Positions 9,157 to 17,938 are shown, counted from the stretch's first letter. The stretch is 64,000 bases of DNA from Motiliproteus sp047633175 (GCA_047633175.1 JBLIEQ010000011.1:53014-117013), one strand, 5' to 3'. The notes: generated by a model from the sequence alone, not told the origin. A program made the numbers and translations.

Positions 9157-11229
9157 ATGGCGATACTCGGCTTTGCTGCGTCTTTTATAGCGTTTACCGC
9201 GGTTTTTGTGCTCTGTCTGGTTATCTGGCGGGAACGGCTGCTAGGGGTTTGGCTACAACTGGCTCTCTTTACGACCCTTATCTGGTCTGGCTACGTCACC
9301 CTGAGTTCATTTCAAAACGGTTTTGATCCGGCTAATCAGGTCTTTATTGAGTTGGTTCGTAATGCGGCCTGGTTGTTGTTCGTGCTTAAACTGTTTGATT
9401 TTGGTCGTGGGGGGGAGGACTTCTGGTCACTCAAAGCCCCCTGGGTCGCGGTGTTTGGTACTCTTGTCTTACTCGTTTTTAATGTATTGGAACGGCTGGA
9501 TTTTCGGTTTTCATCTGAACCGGGCGTTCCTTTAGCGTATTTGGGGCCGCTCGTGCTGGCCACTGCGGTGCTGGTCGTGACCGAACAGTGGTTCCGTAAT
9601 ATCCCGGGCACCGAGCGCGGACCGGTTAAGCTCCTGCTTACGGGTATCTGTCTGGTTTTCGGCTACGATTTTTTACTCTATTCCGAAGCACTGCTGTTCC
9701 ATCGGATCGATCTTGATTTTTGGCAGGCTAGAGGCTTCATTACTGCGATGGCGGCTCCCTTGATGGCTCTTTCAGTTTCACGTACCGGTGACTGGAATCG
9801 CGCGCTAAGGATCTCACGCAATGCGGTGTTTTTCTCGGCAACGCTGCTGCTTTCGGGCCTATACCTGCTGGTGATGAGCCTGGTGGGCTACTATTTGAAG
9901 TTTTTTGGTAGTGATCTGGGCAGCACTCTTCAGGTCATCTTCCTGGTTGCAGCGCTGACGCTGTTTGTCGTGCTGGTTAGCTCGGGTCGGTTCCGCTCGC
10001 TATTGGCGGTCTGGCTGAATAAGCATTTTCTCAGCTACAAGTATGATTACCGCAACGAGTGGATGCAGGCTAATGCACACTTCGCGTCCCTGCCAATGGA
10101 TGGTCGTTATTACCAAGAGTTGCTGCTCGGGATCACCGAGCCGGTGGATAGCCAGGGTGGTGTGCTCTGGATTCAGGGGCCTGATAGCGCCGTTACAAAG
10201 TACGCCAGCAGTGCCAATATGCAGCTGCCGCTGGATGAGACTAAGGATAAAGCACTGCTGAGTTTTCTGGAGACCCGTGGCTGGGTCATCAATCTTAATG
10301 AGTATCGGGACGATCCCGGGTCGTATTGGCCGGTAGAGATACGTTCGCAGTTGCTGACAGGCGATCTGTGGCTGCTGGTGCCGCTGCTACATCAGTCGCG
10401 CTTAGTAGGCGTGGCTGGATTGGCTCAGCCCAGGGTCGATCATCCGGTTAACTGGGAGGAGTTTGACCTGCTCAAGGCGCTGGGGGGGCAGCTGGCGGCC
10501 ATGATCGTGCTTAAACGGACCAGCGATTCGTTATCCGAAGCCCGGCAGTTTGAAGCTTTTAACCAGTTATCGTCGTTCGTCGTCCATGATCTGAAAAATA
10601 TTATTGCCCAGCTATCCTTGGTCGTGAAAAACGCCGAGCGACATAAGCACAATCCAGAGTTTGTGGATGACGCCTTAGAAACCCTCGGTCATGCGGTCTC
10701 ACGCATGAATCGTTTATTAAGTCAGCTGCGTAAGCAGACTCAGGTGTTGATTCCTGTGGATGTGGTCGAACTAAACGAAATGTTAACAACGGTGGTGAAG
10801 CGTCAATCCATCTGCTTACCGATTCCTAAATTTATTATTAATATTCAGTCGATTAGGATAAAAATAGATAAAGAAAGACTGGCGGATGTGCTCTGTCATC
10901 TGGTGCAGAATGCTCAGGATGCGACGACGGATTCGGGTCGCGTGCTAATAACATTAGAAAAACAAGAACATTGGGCTATTCTAAATATCATTGATAGCGG
11001 CAGTGGAATGGATCCCGAGTTTATTCGTGATCGTTTGTTTAAACCTTTTTATACCACCAAAGGTAGCGCCGGAATGGGTATAGGCGCTTATGAGGCCCAG
11101 CAGTTTCTTAAGGCCAATCAGGGTGGCTTGGCTGTTCAGAGTCAACCCGGTGAAGGGACACGCCTGAGGCTTCGGTTACCGATTTTCGATCCATTAGACC
11201 AGCAGCGAGAGATATGTGAGCCAAGCTAA
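9157..11229 (+). CDS. prsK: XrtA/PEP-CTERM system histidine kinase PrsK
   Basis: A 690-residue membrane histidine kinase. The first 290 residues are a series of hydrophobic segments (about eight). A GAF-like region follows at about 310-460, then the phosphoacceptor box VVHDLKNIIAQ with His477, and an HATPase domain with LVQNAQDAT, DSGSGMD, GMGIGAYEAQQF and GEGTRLRLRLP. This layout is that of TIGR02916 (PrsK), the sensor of exosortase A systems. It would phosphorylate PrsR in response to an unknown envelope signal. Its 3' end overlaps the prsR start by 14 bases, so the two are coupled. Confidence 0.94.
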   Translation: MAILGFAASFIAFTAVFVLCLVIWRERLLGVWLQLALFTTLIWSGYVTLSSFQNGFDPANQVFIELVRNAAWLLFVLKLFDFGRGGEDFWSLKAPWVAVFGTLVLLVFNVLERLDFRFSSEPGVPLAYLGPLVLATAVLVVTEQWFRNIPGTERGPVKLLLTGICLVFGYDFLLYSEALLFHRIDLDFWQARGFITAMAAPLMALSVSRTGDWNRALRISRNAVFFSATLLLSGLYLLVMSLVGYYLKFFGSDLGSTLQVIFLVAALTLFVVLVSSGRFRSLLAVWLNKHFLSYKYDYRNEWMQANAHFASLPMDGRYYQELLLGITEPVDSQGGVLWIQGPDSAVTKYASSANMQLPLDETKDKALLSFLETRGWVINLNEYRDDPGSYWPVEIRSQLLTGDLWLLVPLLHQSRLVGVAGLAQPRVDHPVNWEEFDLLKALGGQLAAMIVLKRTSDSLSEARQFEAFNQLSSFVVHDLKNIIAQLSLVVKNAERHKHNPEFVDDALETLGHAVSRMNRLLSQLRKQTQVLIPVDVVELNEMLTTVVKRQSICLPIPKFIINIQSIRIKIDKERLADVLCHLVQNAQDATTDSGRVLITLEKQEHWAILNIIDSGSGMDPEFIRDRLFKPFYTTKGSAGMGIGAYEAQQFLKANQGGLAVQSQPGEGTRLRLRLPIFDPLDQQREICEPS

Positions 11230-12598
11230 GGATGCAAAAGTTCTGCTGGTCATCGAGGATGACCTGGGGCTACAGAAACAGCTGAAATGGTGTTTTGAAC
11301 AGTACCAATTGGTGTTTGCTGAGGATGAGGCATCGGCGATCAAGCAGTTACGGCGATATGAGCCTGAAGTGGTTACCCTAGACCTGGGTTTGCCGCCCGA
11401 TCCCGCTAATGCCAGGGTCGGGCTGGGTATCTTGGAACAGCTGCTTAAACTGGCGCCTCAAACCAAGGTCATCGTCGTTACCGGTAACGATGATCAGTCC
11501 AATGCCGTTCGTGCAGTGGGTATGGGTGCTTACGATTTTTACCAGAAACCGATCGACCCTGATGTACTTTCGCTGGTGGTTGGCAGAGCCTTTAAGCTCT
11601 CGGCGCTCGAACGAGAAAACAGGCGTATGGCGGCGGTATCAACACCGCTCGATGGGCTGATAGCGGCCTCTGATGAGATGCGCACTATCTGTCGTATGGT
11701 CGAGAAAATCGCCCCGGCCGATATCAGTGCGTTGTTACTGGGCGAGAGTGGTACCGGCAAAGAGGTGATCGCCAAGGCGATCCATGCACTGAGTAAGCGC
11801 ACTGACAGGCGTTTCGTTGCGATCAACTGCGCCTCTATTCCTGAGAATCTGCTCGAAAGCGAGCTGTTTGGTTACGAAAAAGGGGCCTTTACCGGGGCGG
11901 CTAAACAAACCCCGGGAAAGATCGAAACCGCCGATGGCGGCACGCTGTTCTTGGATGAGATAGGCGATATGCCGCTGCCGTTGCAAGCCAAGCTGCTGCG
12001 TTTTTTGCAAGAGAAGACGGTAGAACGGGTCGGCGGCCGGCAAGAGATCGCAGTGGATGTACGGATTATCAGCGCCACCCACCAGGATCTGGAGCAGATG
12101 ATCATCGCGGGGAGCTTCAGAGAGGATCTGTTCTATCGCCTCAGCGAGTTCAGTATTCATATTCCACCCCTGCGGGAGCGTCCCGGTGATGCAGTGGTGA
12201 TTGCGCGGGTCCTGCTGGACAGATATGCCCGAGCGCAGGGGCGTCAGTTGCGCGGTTTTACCGATAAAGCCTGCCAGGCCATCGCTGCCTTCAACTGGCC
12301 GGGAAATATTCGCGAGCTTGAGAACAAGGTCAAACGTGCGGTGATCATGGCCGATGGCCAGCAGGTGACTGATCTGGATCTGGGGTTGGCGGCCTCCGGT
12401 GCGCCTGAGGAGCTGCCGCTTAATCTTAAACAGGCCAGGGATGAGGCGGAGCGAAGAGTGGTGCTGATGGCGTTGGGACAGGCGGAAAATAATATATCTA
12501 AGGCCTCTGAGCTGCTGGGTATCACCCGACCAACGCTGTATGCGCTTATTGAAAAGCTGAGTCTTGCCGTGAGAGAGCCACAGAGTAATACGTTGTGA
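11216..12598 (+). CDS. prsR: PEP-CTERM-box response regulator PrsR (sigma-54 activator)
   Basis: A 460-residue NtrC-type regulator: receiver domain with phosphoacceptor Asp56 (LDLGLP), AAA+ domain with Walker A GESGTGKE at 176-183 and the sigma-54 contact loop GAFTGA at 223-228, and a C-terminal Fis-type helix-turn-helix (ISKASELLGITRPTLYALIE). It matches TIGR02915. When phosphorylated by PrsK it should activate sigma-54 promoters of PEP-CTERM and exopolysaccharide genes; one such promoter is seen 110 bases downstream of its stop. A long open frame on the opposite strand (11735-12697) is a shadow of this gene. Confidence 0.95.
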   Translation: MSQAKDAKVLLVIEDDLGLQKQLKWCFEQYQLVFAEDEASAIKQLRRYEPEVVTLDLGLPPDPANARVGLGILEQLLKLAPQTKVIVVTGNDDQSNAVRAVGMGAYDFYQKPIDPDVLSLVVGRAFKLSALERENRRMAAVSTPLDGLIAASDEMRTICRMVEKIAPADISALLLGESGTGKEVIAKAIHALSKRTDRRFVAINCASIPENLLESELFGYEKGAFTGAAKQTPGKIETADGGTLFLDEIGDMPLPLQAKLLRFLQEKTVERVGGRQEIAVDVRIISATHQDLEQMIIAGSFREDLFYRLSEFSIHIPPLRERPGDAVVIARVLLDRYARAQGRQLRGFTDKACQAIAAFNWPGNIRELENKVKRAVIMADGQQVTDLDLGLAASGAPEELPLNLKQARDEAERRVVLMALGQAENNISKASELLGITRPTLYALIEKLSLAVREPQSNTL

Positions 12599-12621
12599 TG
12601 GCTGTTGAGCGCTGTGCAATG

Positions 12622-12656
12622 AACTCTCTGTGCAAGGAGAGTTGTCGGTTTTTTTT
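12622..12656 (+). terminator. Probable rho-independent terminator of prsKR
   Basis: AACTCTC pairs with GAGAGTT over an 8-base loop (12622-12643), followed after five bases by eight T residues (12649-12656). It separates prsR from the downstream Tat-protein cassette, which then needs its own promoter. Confidence 0.65.
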
Positions 12657-12659
12657 ACA
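12643..12659 (-). promoter_or_regulatory. Candidate PrsR binding site upstream of the sigma-54 promoter
   Basis: On the minus strand the sequence reads TGTAAAAAAAACCGACA, a TGTAAA-N5-CCGACA arrangement. It lies 63-80 bases upstream of the -12 GC of the sigma-54 element, a normal distance for an enhancer-type activator. It shares its T-run with the terminator. That PrsR binds here is inference; whether it matches the published PEP-CTERM box should be checked. Confidence 0.45.
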
Positions 12660-12708
12660 GGTTGTGAATTTTGTTTTTTATCTATCTGAAAAGCCATAAT
12701 TTTTACAG

Positions 12709-12724
12709 TGGTCTGCTTTTTGCA
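12709..12724 (+). promoter_or_regulatory. Sigma-54 -24/-12 promoter of the Tat-protein/HprK-like cassette
   Basis: TGGTCTGCTTTTTGCA fits the sigma-54 pattern TGGNNN-N5-TTGCA, with GG and GC exactly 10 bases apart. It lies 55 bases before the ATG at 12780 and directly follows the gene for a sigma-54 activator. The downstream four genes are tightly packed, so they are probably driven from here. Confidence 0.7.
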
Positions 12725-12779
12725 GCTAACATGATAGTGCAGTGAATACTGATAAGTTTCTGGTAGCGGGTGTGTCTAA

Positions 12780-13532
12780 ATGGAAGATGACAAGAAAGGA
12801 TTGCCAGTCGCAGGTACACCAGAGCAACATCTATCGAGTCCGGTGGGGCGGCGTAAATTCCTGCTCAATAGTGCCAGAGTCGGGGTGCCGGCAGTGGTGG
12901 TGTTGTCTGCGCGTGGAGCCTGGGGCGGTCCAAGGCTCTGCCTGTCGGCAGGCGGGGCGGCGCTGGATTCCGTTAATAACACCACCGCCTCGTCGGTGAG
13001 TTGTGAGGATACCACGCTAACGTTGAGTGGGGTCTCGCCAGGAAAGTTGATGACATGGCCTGGGATTTGGCCGTCTGATCTAGAGGCGGGAGTCGATTCT
13101 ACTATGGTACGACGTAATAATGGGCATTTAAGGGGTCGAGTGACCCCCGCTGAAGCCGTGGCGAGCTTGCCGACGACCGCGTCGAATATAGCGGATCTGC
13201 TTACAAAATACAGGGTATCGGGAGGGGTGGCTACTGCGCTATCCGGCGTGACCAGCACGTTGCCTATTTATGAATCCTTAGCCGATCCGAGTGCACAGTA
13301 TGTCACGGGGTTCGAGCGCCAGATCATCGCAGCGGCGTTGAATGCTTATGGTCTCAGTGACGGGACGCCTTTTATCTATAACGTTACTCAGCTCGACAGT
13401 CTGGTAGAAAACTTTTTGACTCTGGGTAGGGTGCCCGATGAGTTGGTGTACTCTTTACCCGCTGATAAAAGAGGCAGTGTTGTGGATGGACATTCTTTCT
13501 TACAGTCCTATTTTGAATCACTGTGGAATTAA
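12780..13532 (+). CDS. Tat-signal protein of unknown function, first gene of HprK-like cassette
   Basis: A 250-residue protein I do not recognise. Residues 23-28 (GRRKFL) followed by a hydrophobic stretch to about residue 48 form a twin-arginine signal, so it should be exported folded, perhaps with a cofactor or modification. The mature part begins after ARGAWG and is rich in Ser, Thr and small residues; the end is SFLQSYFESLWN. No PEP-CTERM anchor or known enzyme motif is seen. It is preceded by a sigma-54 promoter and its last codons overlap the PqqD-like gene, so it is a likely partner or substrate of the PqqD/kinase pair (inference). Confidence 0.75.
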   Translation: MEDDKKGLPVAGTPEQHLSSPVGRRKFLLNSARVGVPAVVVLSARGAWGGPRLCLSAGGAALDSVNNTTASSVSCEDTTLTLSGVSPGKLMTWPGIWPSDLEAGVDSTMVRRNNGHLRGRVTPAEAVASLPTTASNIADLLTKYRVSGGVATALSGVTSTLPIYESLADPSAQYVTGFERQIIAAALNAYGLSDGTPFIYNVTQLDSLVENFLTLGRVPDELVYSLPADKRGSVVDGHSFLQSYFESLWN

Positions 13533-13771
13533 CACTGCGGCCAACCGTTTTGGTGCGAGTGCTGAGTGGAGATGTCGACTCTAGTGCGGTGTTTAACCGG
13601 GCTTCTGGGCAGACGCTGCTGTTAAACGGCGGTGTTGCGGCGCTGGCAACGCTGTTGGCACTCAAGGGTGGATTAACCGCTGATCAGGTTTCCTTATCAC
13701 TGGAATTAGATAAACAGACGCTTGAGTCGTTGGTTTATGAGCTGGCATCTTGCGGCATGATGGATCTCTAG
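13523..13771 (+). CDS. PqqD-family peptide chaperone of the HPr-rel-A system
   Basis: An 82-residue protein starting at a GTG that overlaps the upstream stop by 10 bases. Its size and pattern (an early ELTLRPTVLVRVLSGD region, then NGGVAALATLLALKG and a helical C-terminus with LESLVYELASCGMMDL) fit the PqqD-like winged-helix family, here the small subfamily next to HprK-related kinases. PqqD proteins bind leader parts of peptides and present them to modifying enzymes. The companion enzyme here would be the HprK-related kinase 9 bases downstream or an enzyme outside the window. Confidence 0.72.
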   Translation: MELTLRPTVLVRVLSGDVDSSAVFNRASGQTLLLNGGVAALATLLALKGGLTADQVSLSLELDKQTLESLVYELASCGMMDL

Positions 13772-13780
13772 GCGGAAGTA

Positions 13781-14608
13781 TTGAACTATTTTTTACTCAC
13801 CTTGGGTCCTTTTCGGTTACGCCTGTCTTCCAATAACCCGGCTGCTATCGACTCAATCCAGCTTCACTATTCAGCGCAACTTATCGAGCAATGTGATTTT
13901 GTTGATTTTCATATAGCGCTGCTTGAGAGTCGTGCAGGGCTGAATGTTATTATCGATTCTGTTCAGGTTTTTAATCCGATCCCCGCATGGCACGGAGCCT
14001 TAGCCGTCGAATGGGCGATCAATCATGCTATCTATCAGTCGCTGCATCACTACCTGATGCTGCACGCTGCGGTCTTGGTCAAACAGGGAAAGGCGGTGTT
14101 GTTTCCTGCAGACTCAGGCTCTGGTAAGAGCACGCTCAGCGCCGCATTGATGCTGTCTGGATGGACCCTTTATACCGATGAACTGGCCATACTCGAAGGT
14201 TCTATCCCGCTGGCTCATTGCCTGCCTAAACCCGTTAATCTTAAAAATGGTGCCGTAGATTTGCTTATGACCCGTTCACCCCAAGCCGTGTTTGGCCGTT
14301 TGATTGAGGGCACGGAGAAGGGCGATGTGAGATTGTTGCAGCGTATAGCCGGTGGTGCGGAGTCTCCTGTTCCTGTTGTCGGGTTGGTGTTTCCCAAGTG
14401 GTACGAGGGTGCCGCTGTTGAGGTTAAACCCTTAGATGCCAGCGCTGCGTTCAAGGGGCTGTTGGGTAATGCGGTTAACTATGCCTTAAAGCGCGAAGAG
14501 GGCTTTAATCAGGTCTGTGAGCTGGTGAATGCATCCAGGGCTTTCGAGCTAATCTATGGCGATCTGGATGAGGCTATTACAACCCTGGATAAGCTCTTTG
14601 ATGCGTAA
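13781..14608 (+). CDS. HprK-related kinase A
   Basis: A 275-residue protein resembling the C-terminal kinase domain of HPr kinase/phosphorylase but lacking the HPr system around it. The Walker A motif PADSGSGKST lies at about 109-118, after a conserved HAAVLVKQGKAVLF strand; a short acidic LYTDELAIL block follows. It fits the TIGR04352 family (HprK-related kinase A). Target unknown; candidates are the Tat protein or a sugar/peptide linked to the exopolysaccharide. The start is a TTG preceded by GGAAG. Its stop overlaps the ATG of the nucleotidyltransferase gene. Confidence 0.82.
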   Translation: MNYFLLTLGPFRLRLSSNNPAAIDSIQLHYSAQLIEQCDFVDFHIALLESRAGLNVIIDSVQVFNPIPAWHGALAVEWAINHAIYQSLHHYLMLHAAVLVKQGKAVLFPADSGSGKSTLSAALMLSGWTLYTDELAILEGSIPLAHCLPKPVNLKNGAVDLLMTRSPQAVFGRLIEGTEKGDVRLLQRIAGGAESPVPVVGLVFPKWYEGAAVEVKPLDASAAFKGLLGNAVNYALKREEGFNQVCELVNASRAFELIYGDLDEAITTLDKLFDA

Positions 14609-15674
14609 AAAACCTGTCACCCTGGCGACGATCTTAGATCCTGCGGCCTCGTTAGCGTACGACGGTAAGGATTGGTATCAGCTGGTCTCGCAGGCCCGGA
14701 CGTTAAAGCTACTTCCCTATCTGAAACTGCAGTTCGAACGGCAAGGCCTCTGGGAGCTGATACCCCCCGGGCCGAAGTTACATATGCACTCGGCTTGGAT
14801 TCATTCGAACAGCATCTATTATGCAAGCCGCTGGGAGCTGGAAAAGCTGACCACTGAGCTCCAAGGGATTCGCTGGATGCCGCTTAAAGGCGCCGCTTAC
14901 AGCCTGATAGATCTCCCGCATTCCCGCTATCGTCTTACGGGTGATGTGGATGTTCTGGTTAATAGAAACACTGTCGATAAGGCCGAAATGCTGCTGAAAA
15001 TACAGGGTTGGCGCAGTGAGCCTTTAAATGACTACGACAGTCGTTATTACCGTCAGTGGAGTCACGAGGTGCCGCCGATGAAGCATCCTGAGAGAGGCAG
15101 CGTGCTTGATTTACACCACAATCTTTACCCGCTGGTCTCGTCGACGATCAGGGTGAATATCGCAGCGTTCTGGCAGGGTGCCCAACGGCATAAGACTGGG
15201 GTTAGCCTGCCTTGTCTGGAAGATCTGTTTTTACATTCCGCATTGCATCTTTTTATGCAGGAGGAGTTCTCGTCGGCGCTGCGTGACCTCGTCGATATGG
15301 GTGAGATCTATCACCAGGGTTGTGAGGATAATATTGATTATCCGGCAGCACTACAATCCAGGGCTAAGCGGCTGGGTTTGGAGCGCCCCTGCTGGTTTGC
15401 GGTGCGCTATCTGAATCTTTTTTTCCATAAGAATATTCCGGTGACCAACGCAGGGGGCATGAATTTCATGTCTGCCTGGTGCTACGATTGGCTCTTTGTC
15501 ACCACATTTTTTGACCTGCCCCATGAGAAGTCATCCTGGTATCTGCCCATCGCTCGTAAGCTTCTGGAGGCACGAGGTCACTGGGTCAAGATGTCACTGC
15601 CCATCCTGAGTGTTCATCTTTGGCACAAGCTTAAAGTTCGCTATCTGACAAGCCGCAAACAGCGAGAGGCCTAG
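14601..15674 (+). CDS. Nucleotidyltransferase family protein (PF14907-like)
   Basis: A 357-residue protein. I start it at the ATG at 14601, which overlaps the kinase stop (ATGCGTAA), rather than at an ATG 45 bases upstream inside the kinase gene. Residues around LPLKGAAYSLIDL and YRLTGDVDVLVNR form the nucleotidyltransferase site (the DVDVL acidic pair binds metal), as in the putative nucleotidyltransferases of PF14907, which occur with exosortase and HprK-related kinase genes. Substrate unknown. Last gene of the four-gene cassette; the 190 bases after it hold a short tandem repeat of TCATCCGC type. Confidence 0.82.
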   Translation: MRKKPVTLATILDPAASLAYDGKDWYQLVSQARTLKLLPYLKLQFERQGLWELIPPGPKLHMHSAWIHSNSIYYASRWELEKLTTELQGIRWMPLKGAAYSLIDLPHSRYRLTGDVDVLVNRNTVDKAEMLLKIQGWRSEPLNDYDSRYYRQWSHEVPPMKHPERGSVLDLHHNLYPLVSSTIRVNIAAFWQGAQRHKTGVSLPCLEDLFLHSALHLFMQEEFSSALRDLVDMGEIYHQGCEDNIDYPAALQSRAKRLGLERPCWFAVRYLNLFFHKNIPVTNAGGMNFMSAWCYDWLFVTTFFDLPHEKSSWYLPIARKLLEARGHWVKMSLPILSVHLWHKLKVRYLTSRKQREA

Positions 15675-15865
15675 GCTGTTGCAGCATCCTTCTATCGCTA
15701 TATAGATCAGTAAGCTACCGCTTAGTCATCCGCACAATCATCCGCTCAATCACCCACTACTCCACACAGCGCCTGAGGACTGAGGTTACGCATTGATGTT
15801 TCTTTAAGGCGACCCGGCTGTGTTACATTAGCCTCCGATTTAGTAAACATCCCAAGGAGTCTGTC

Positions 15866-16498
15866 GTGTTAGAACTGGTCAAATCTGGCGGTTGGCTGAT
15901 GCTGCCTATTTTGCTGTGCTCGGTGATGGCGCTGGCGATTGCGGTCGAGCGGTTGTGGACCCTGCGTCCTGGCCGTATCGCCCCTAAGGATCTGGTCGCC
16001 ACGGTGTGGCAATTAGTACAGAAAAATGCGCTGACCACCGAGAACTTAACTCAGATACGTAACAGCTCGGCCCTGGGGCAGATTCTGGTGAGTGGTCTGA
16101 ATAACTCCAGGCATGGTCGAGAGATCATGAAAGAGAGTATCGAAGAGACCGCCTCCAAGGTGATTCATGAGCTGGAACGCTTTCTCAATCCGTTGGGCAC
16201 CATTGCCGCCATAGCACCGCTGCTGGGGCTGTTGGGTACGGTGGTCGGGATGATCAAAGTATTCAGTGAGATTATGATTCAGGGTACCGGCAACGCCAAT
16301 GTGCTGGCCGGGGGGATTTCTGAGGCATTGATTACCACCGCTGCCGGTCTGACCGTGGCGATCCCTGCAGTGGTGATGCACCGGTACTTTATTCGGCGGG
16401 TCGATTTTTTAGTGATCGAGATGGAGCAGGAGGCGGTTAAGTTGGTCGAGGTGATTCACGGCGACCGTGAAGTCGATTTCGAGCAAACCCAGCCGTGA
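15866..16498 (+). CDS. exbB: MotA/TolQ/ExbB proton channel family protein
   Basis: A 210-residue inner-membrane protein of the TolQ/ExbB family: one N-terminal membrane segment (LMLPILLCSVMALAIAVERLW), a cytoplasmic loop, and two more segments near 110-135 and 150-175 with the conserved LGLLGTVVGMIKVF and GISEALITTAAGLTVAIPAVV. With ExbD it forms a proton-driven motor that energises outer-membrane or envelope processes. Start is a GTG with AAGGAG seven bases upstream. It overlaps exbD by four bases (GTGA). In Pseudomonas the same pair precedes lpxK; the client is unknown there too. Confidence 0.93.
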   Translation: MLELVKSGGWLMLPILLCSVMALAIAVERLWTLRPGRIAPKDLVATVWQLVQKNALTTENLTQIRNSSALGQILVSGLNNSRHGREIMKESIEETASKVIHELERFLNPLGTIAAIAPLLGLLGTVVGMIKVFSEIMIQGTGNANVLAGGISEALITTAAGLTVAIPAVVMHRYFIRRVDFLVIEMEQEAVKLVEVIHGDREVDFEQTQP

Positions 16499-16914
16499 AA
16501 TTCAAGCGCCAGCGTCCCGCTGAACTGGATGTTAATCTCACACCCTTGATCGATGTCGTATTTCTGCTGCTGATATTCTTTATGGTGTCGACGACCTTTA
16601 CTAAAGAGACCCACCTTAAGATTAATCTGCCCAAGGCGAGCGGTGAAGCGGTCAGCGAGGCGGCATTGGTGATCGATATCTCGATCAGTGCCGATGGCAG
16701 TTACAGTATCAATGATCAGCGTCTGGTTAACGGTAAACTGGATACGCTCAAGCGCGCTATCCTCAAAGCTGCGCGCAATAAAGAAGGGCTGCCGGTGATA
16801 ATTACCGCCGATGCTCAGGCTCCGCATCAGGCGGTGGTCTCGGCGATGGATGCTGCTGGCCAGCTCGGCTTCGTCCAGCTAAGTATCAGCACCCGTAATC
16901 CCGAGAGTCGCTAG
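16495..16914 (+). CDS. exbD: ExbD/TolR family protein
   Basis: A 139-residue protein with a single N-terminal membrane segment (LIDVVFLLLIFFMVSTTF at about 17-34) that includes the conserved Asp in LTPLIDVVFLLLIFFMV, which takes part in proton transfer, and a periplasmic domain. Works with ExbB. Starts at a GTG overlapping the exbB stop and ends two bases before the lpxK GTG, so exbB-exbD-lpxK form one unit. Confidence 0.93.
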   Translation: MKFKRQRPAELDVNLTPLIDVVFLLLIFFMVSTTFTKETHLKINLPKASGEAVSEAALVIDISISADGSYSINDQRLVNGKLDTLKRAILKAARNKEGLPVIITADAQAPHQAVVSAMDAAGQLGFVQLSISTRNPESR

Positions 16915-16915
16915 C

Positions 16916-17938
16916 GTGGCTGGCTGGCTCGAACGTGCCTGGTATGGGGATGGCTGTCCGCTAGCACTGCTGAGTGCCGTCGAGTGGTTATTTATGCGCA
17001 TCGCGCGCCAGCGTCGTGCTGTCTATAGTCGCGGGATAAAGGCGAGCTATCGTGCGCCGGTGCCGGTCATTGTCGTGGGTAATATTTCGGTAGGGGGTAC
17101 CGGCAAGACGCCGTTTACGCTCTGGTTACTGGCATTGCTACAGTCGCAGGGTTATAAGCCGGGGGTGGTGAGCCGCGGCTATGGGGCTAAGGCGGGGCAT
17201 TATCCGTTTGAGGTTAAAGCGGATAGTTCAGCCACGGAGGTCGGAGATGAGCCGCTGATGCTAGCGCAGCGCAGCGGCTGCCCGCTGGTCGTTGATCCAG
17301 ATCGTGCAGCCGCGGCGGCGCGGCTGTTGGAATTGCATGATTGCGATATCATCGTCAGCGATGATGGCCTACAGCATTACGCCCTCGGGCGTGATCTGGA
17401 GATCGCGATCGTCGATGCTGCACGGGGGCTGGGCAATGGTCGCTGCCTACCCGTCGGGCCGTTGCGTGAGCCACCCTCAAGGCTGGACGAGATCGATTAC
17501 GTGGTTGTTAATGGCTCGCAGCCTGACGATACTACAGGTTTTCAGTATGCTGGCAGTTATACGATGACACTGCAGCCTGCCGCATTGCGGCATCTGGATG
17601 GATCGGTGGCAGCGCTGACACCACAGCCGGTGCATGCGGTTGCAGGTATTGGTAATCCGCAACGTTTTTTTGATACCTTAGTGCAGCAAGGGTATCAGGT
17701 CACTCCCCATCCCTTTCCTGATCACCGCGCTTTTCGCGCCAAGGATCTGGAGTTTAGTGACGCGCTGCCCGTTCTTTTGACAGAGAAGGATGCAGTAAAA
17801 TGCCGCGCTTTCGCGGCAGACAACAGGTATTATTTGCCGGTAAATGCACGGCTATCTCAAGCCTTTACTGATGATTTACTCAGTCGTATCAATATATTGA
17901 TCACGACTTATCGAAATTTTAGGAAAACTGATGGATAA
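16916..17938 (+). CDS. lpxK: Tetraacyldisaccharide 4'-kinase
   Basis: A 340-residue protein with Walker A VGGTGKTP at 59-66 after an N-terminal hydrophobic helix, and the conserved VSRGYG and VVDPDRAAAA and SDDGLQH blocks. It phosphorylates the 4' position of the lipid A disaccharide at the cytoplasmic face of the inner membrane. It starts at a GTG right after exbD; no msbA gene precedes it here, unlike E. coli. The 3' end overlaps the Trm112-like gene by 8 bases. Confidence 0.95.
   Translation: MAGWLERAWYGDGCPLALLSAVEWLFMRIARQRRAVYSRGIKASYRAPVPVIVVGNISVGGTGKTPFTLWLLALLQSQGYKPGVVSRGYGAKAGHYPFEVKADSSATEVGDEPLMLAQRSGCPLVVDPDRAAAAARLLELHDCDIIVSDDGLQHYALGRDLEIAIVDAARGLGNGRCLPVGPLREPPSRLDEIDYVVVNGSQPDDTTGFQYAGSYTMTLQPAALRHLDGSVAALTPQPVHAVAGIGNPQRFFDTLVQQGYQVTPHPFPDHRAFRAKDLEFSDALPVLLTEKDAVKCRAFAADNRYYLPVNARLSQAFTDDLLSRINILITTYRNFRKTDG

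Noticed and set aside
11735..12697. 320-codon open frame on the minus strand across prsR
   Set aside because: prsR on the plus strand has all motifs of its family; the opposite frame has no recognisable domain and arises from GC-rich codons.
13384..13665. Minus-strand frame across the junction of the Tat-protein and PqqD-like genes
   Set aside because: Both plus-strand genes overlap here in a coupled arrangement; the antisense frame has no support.
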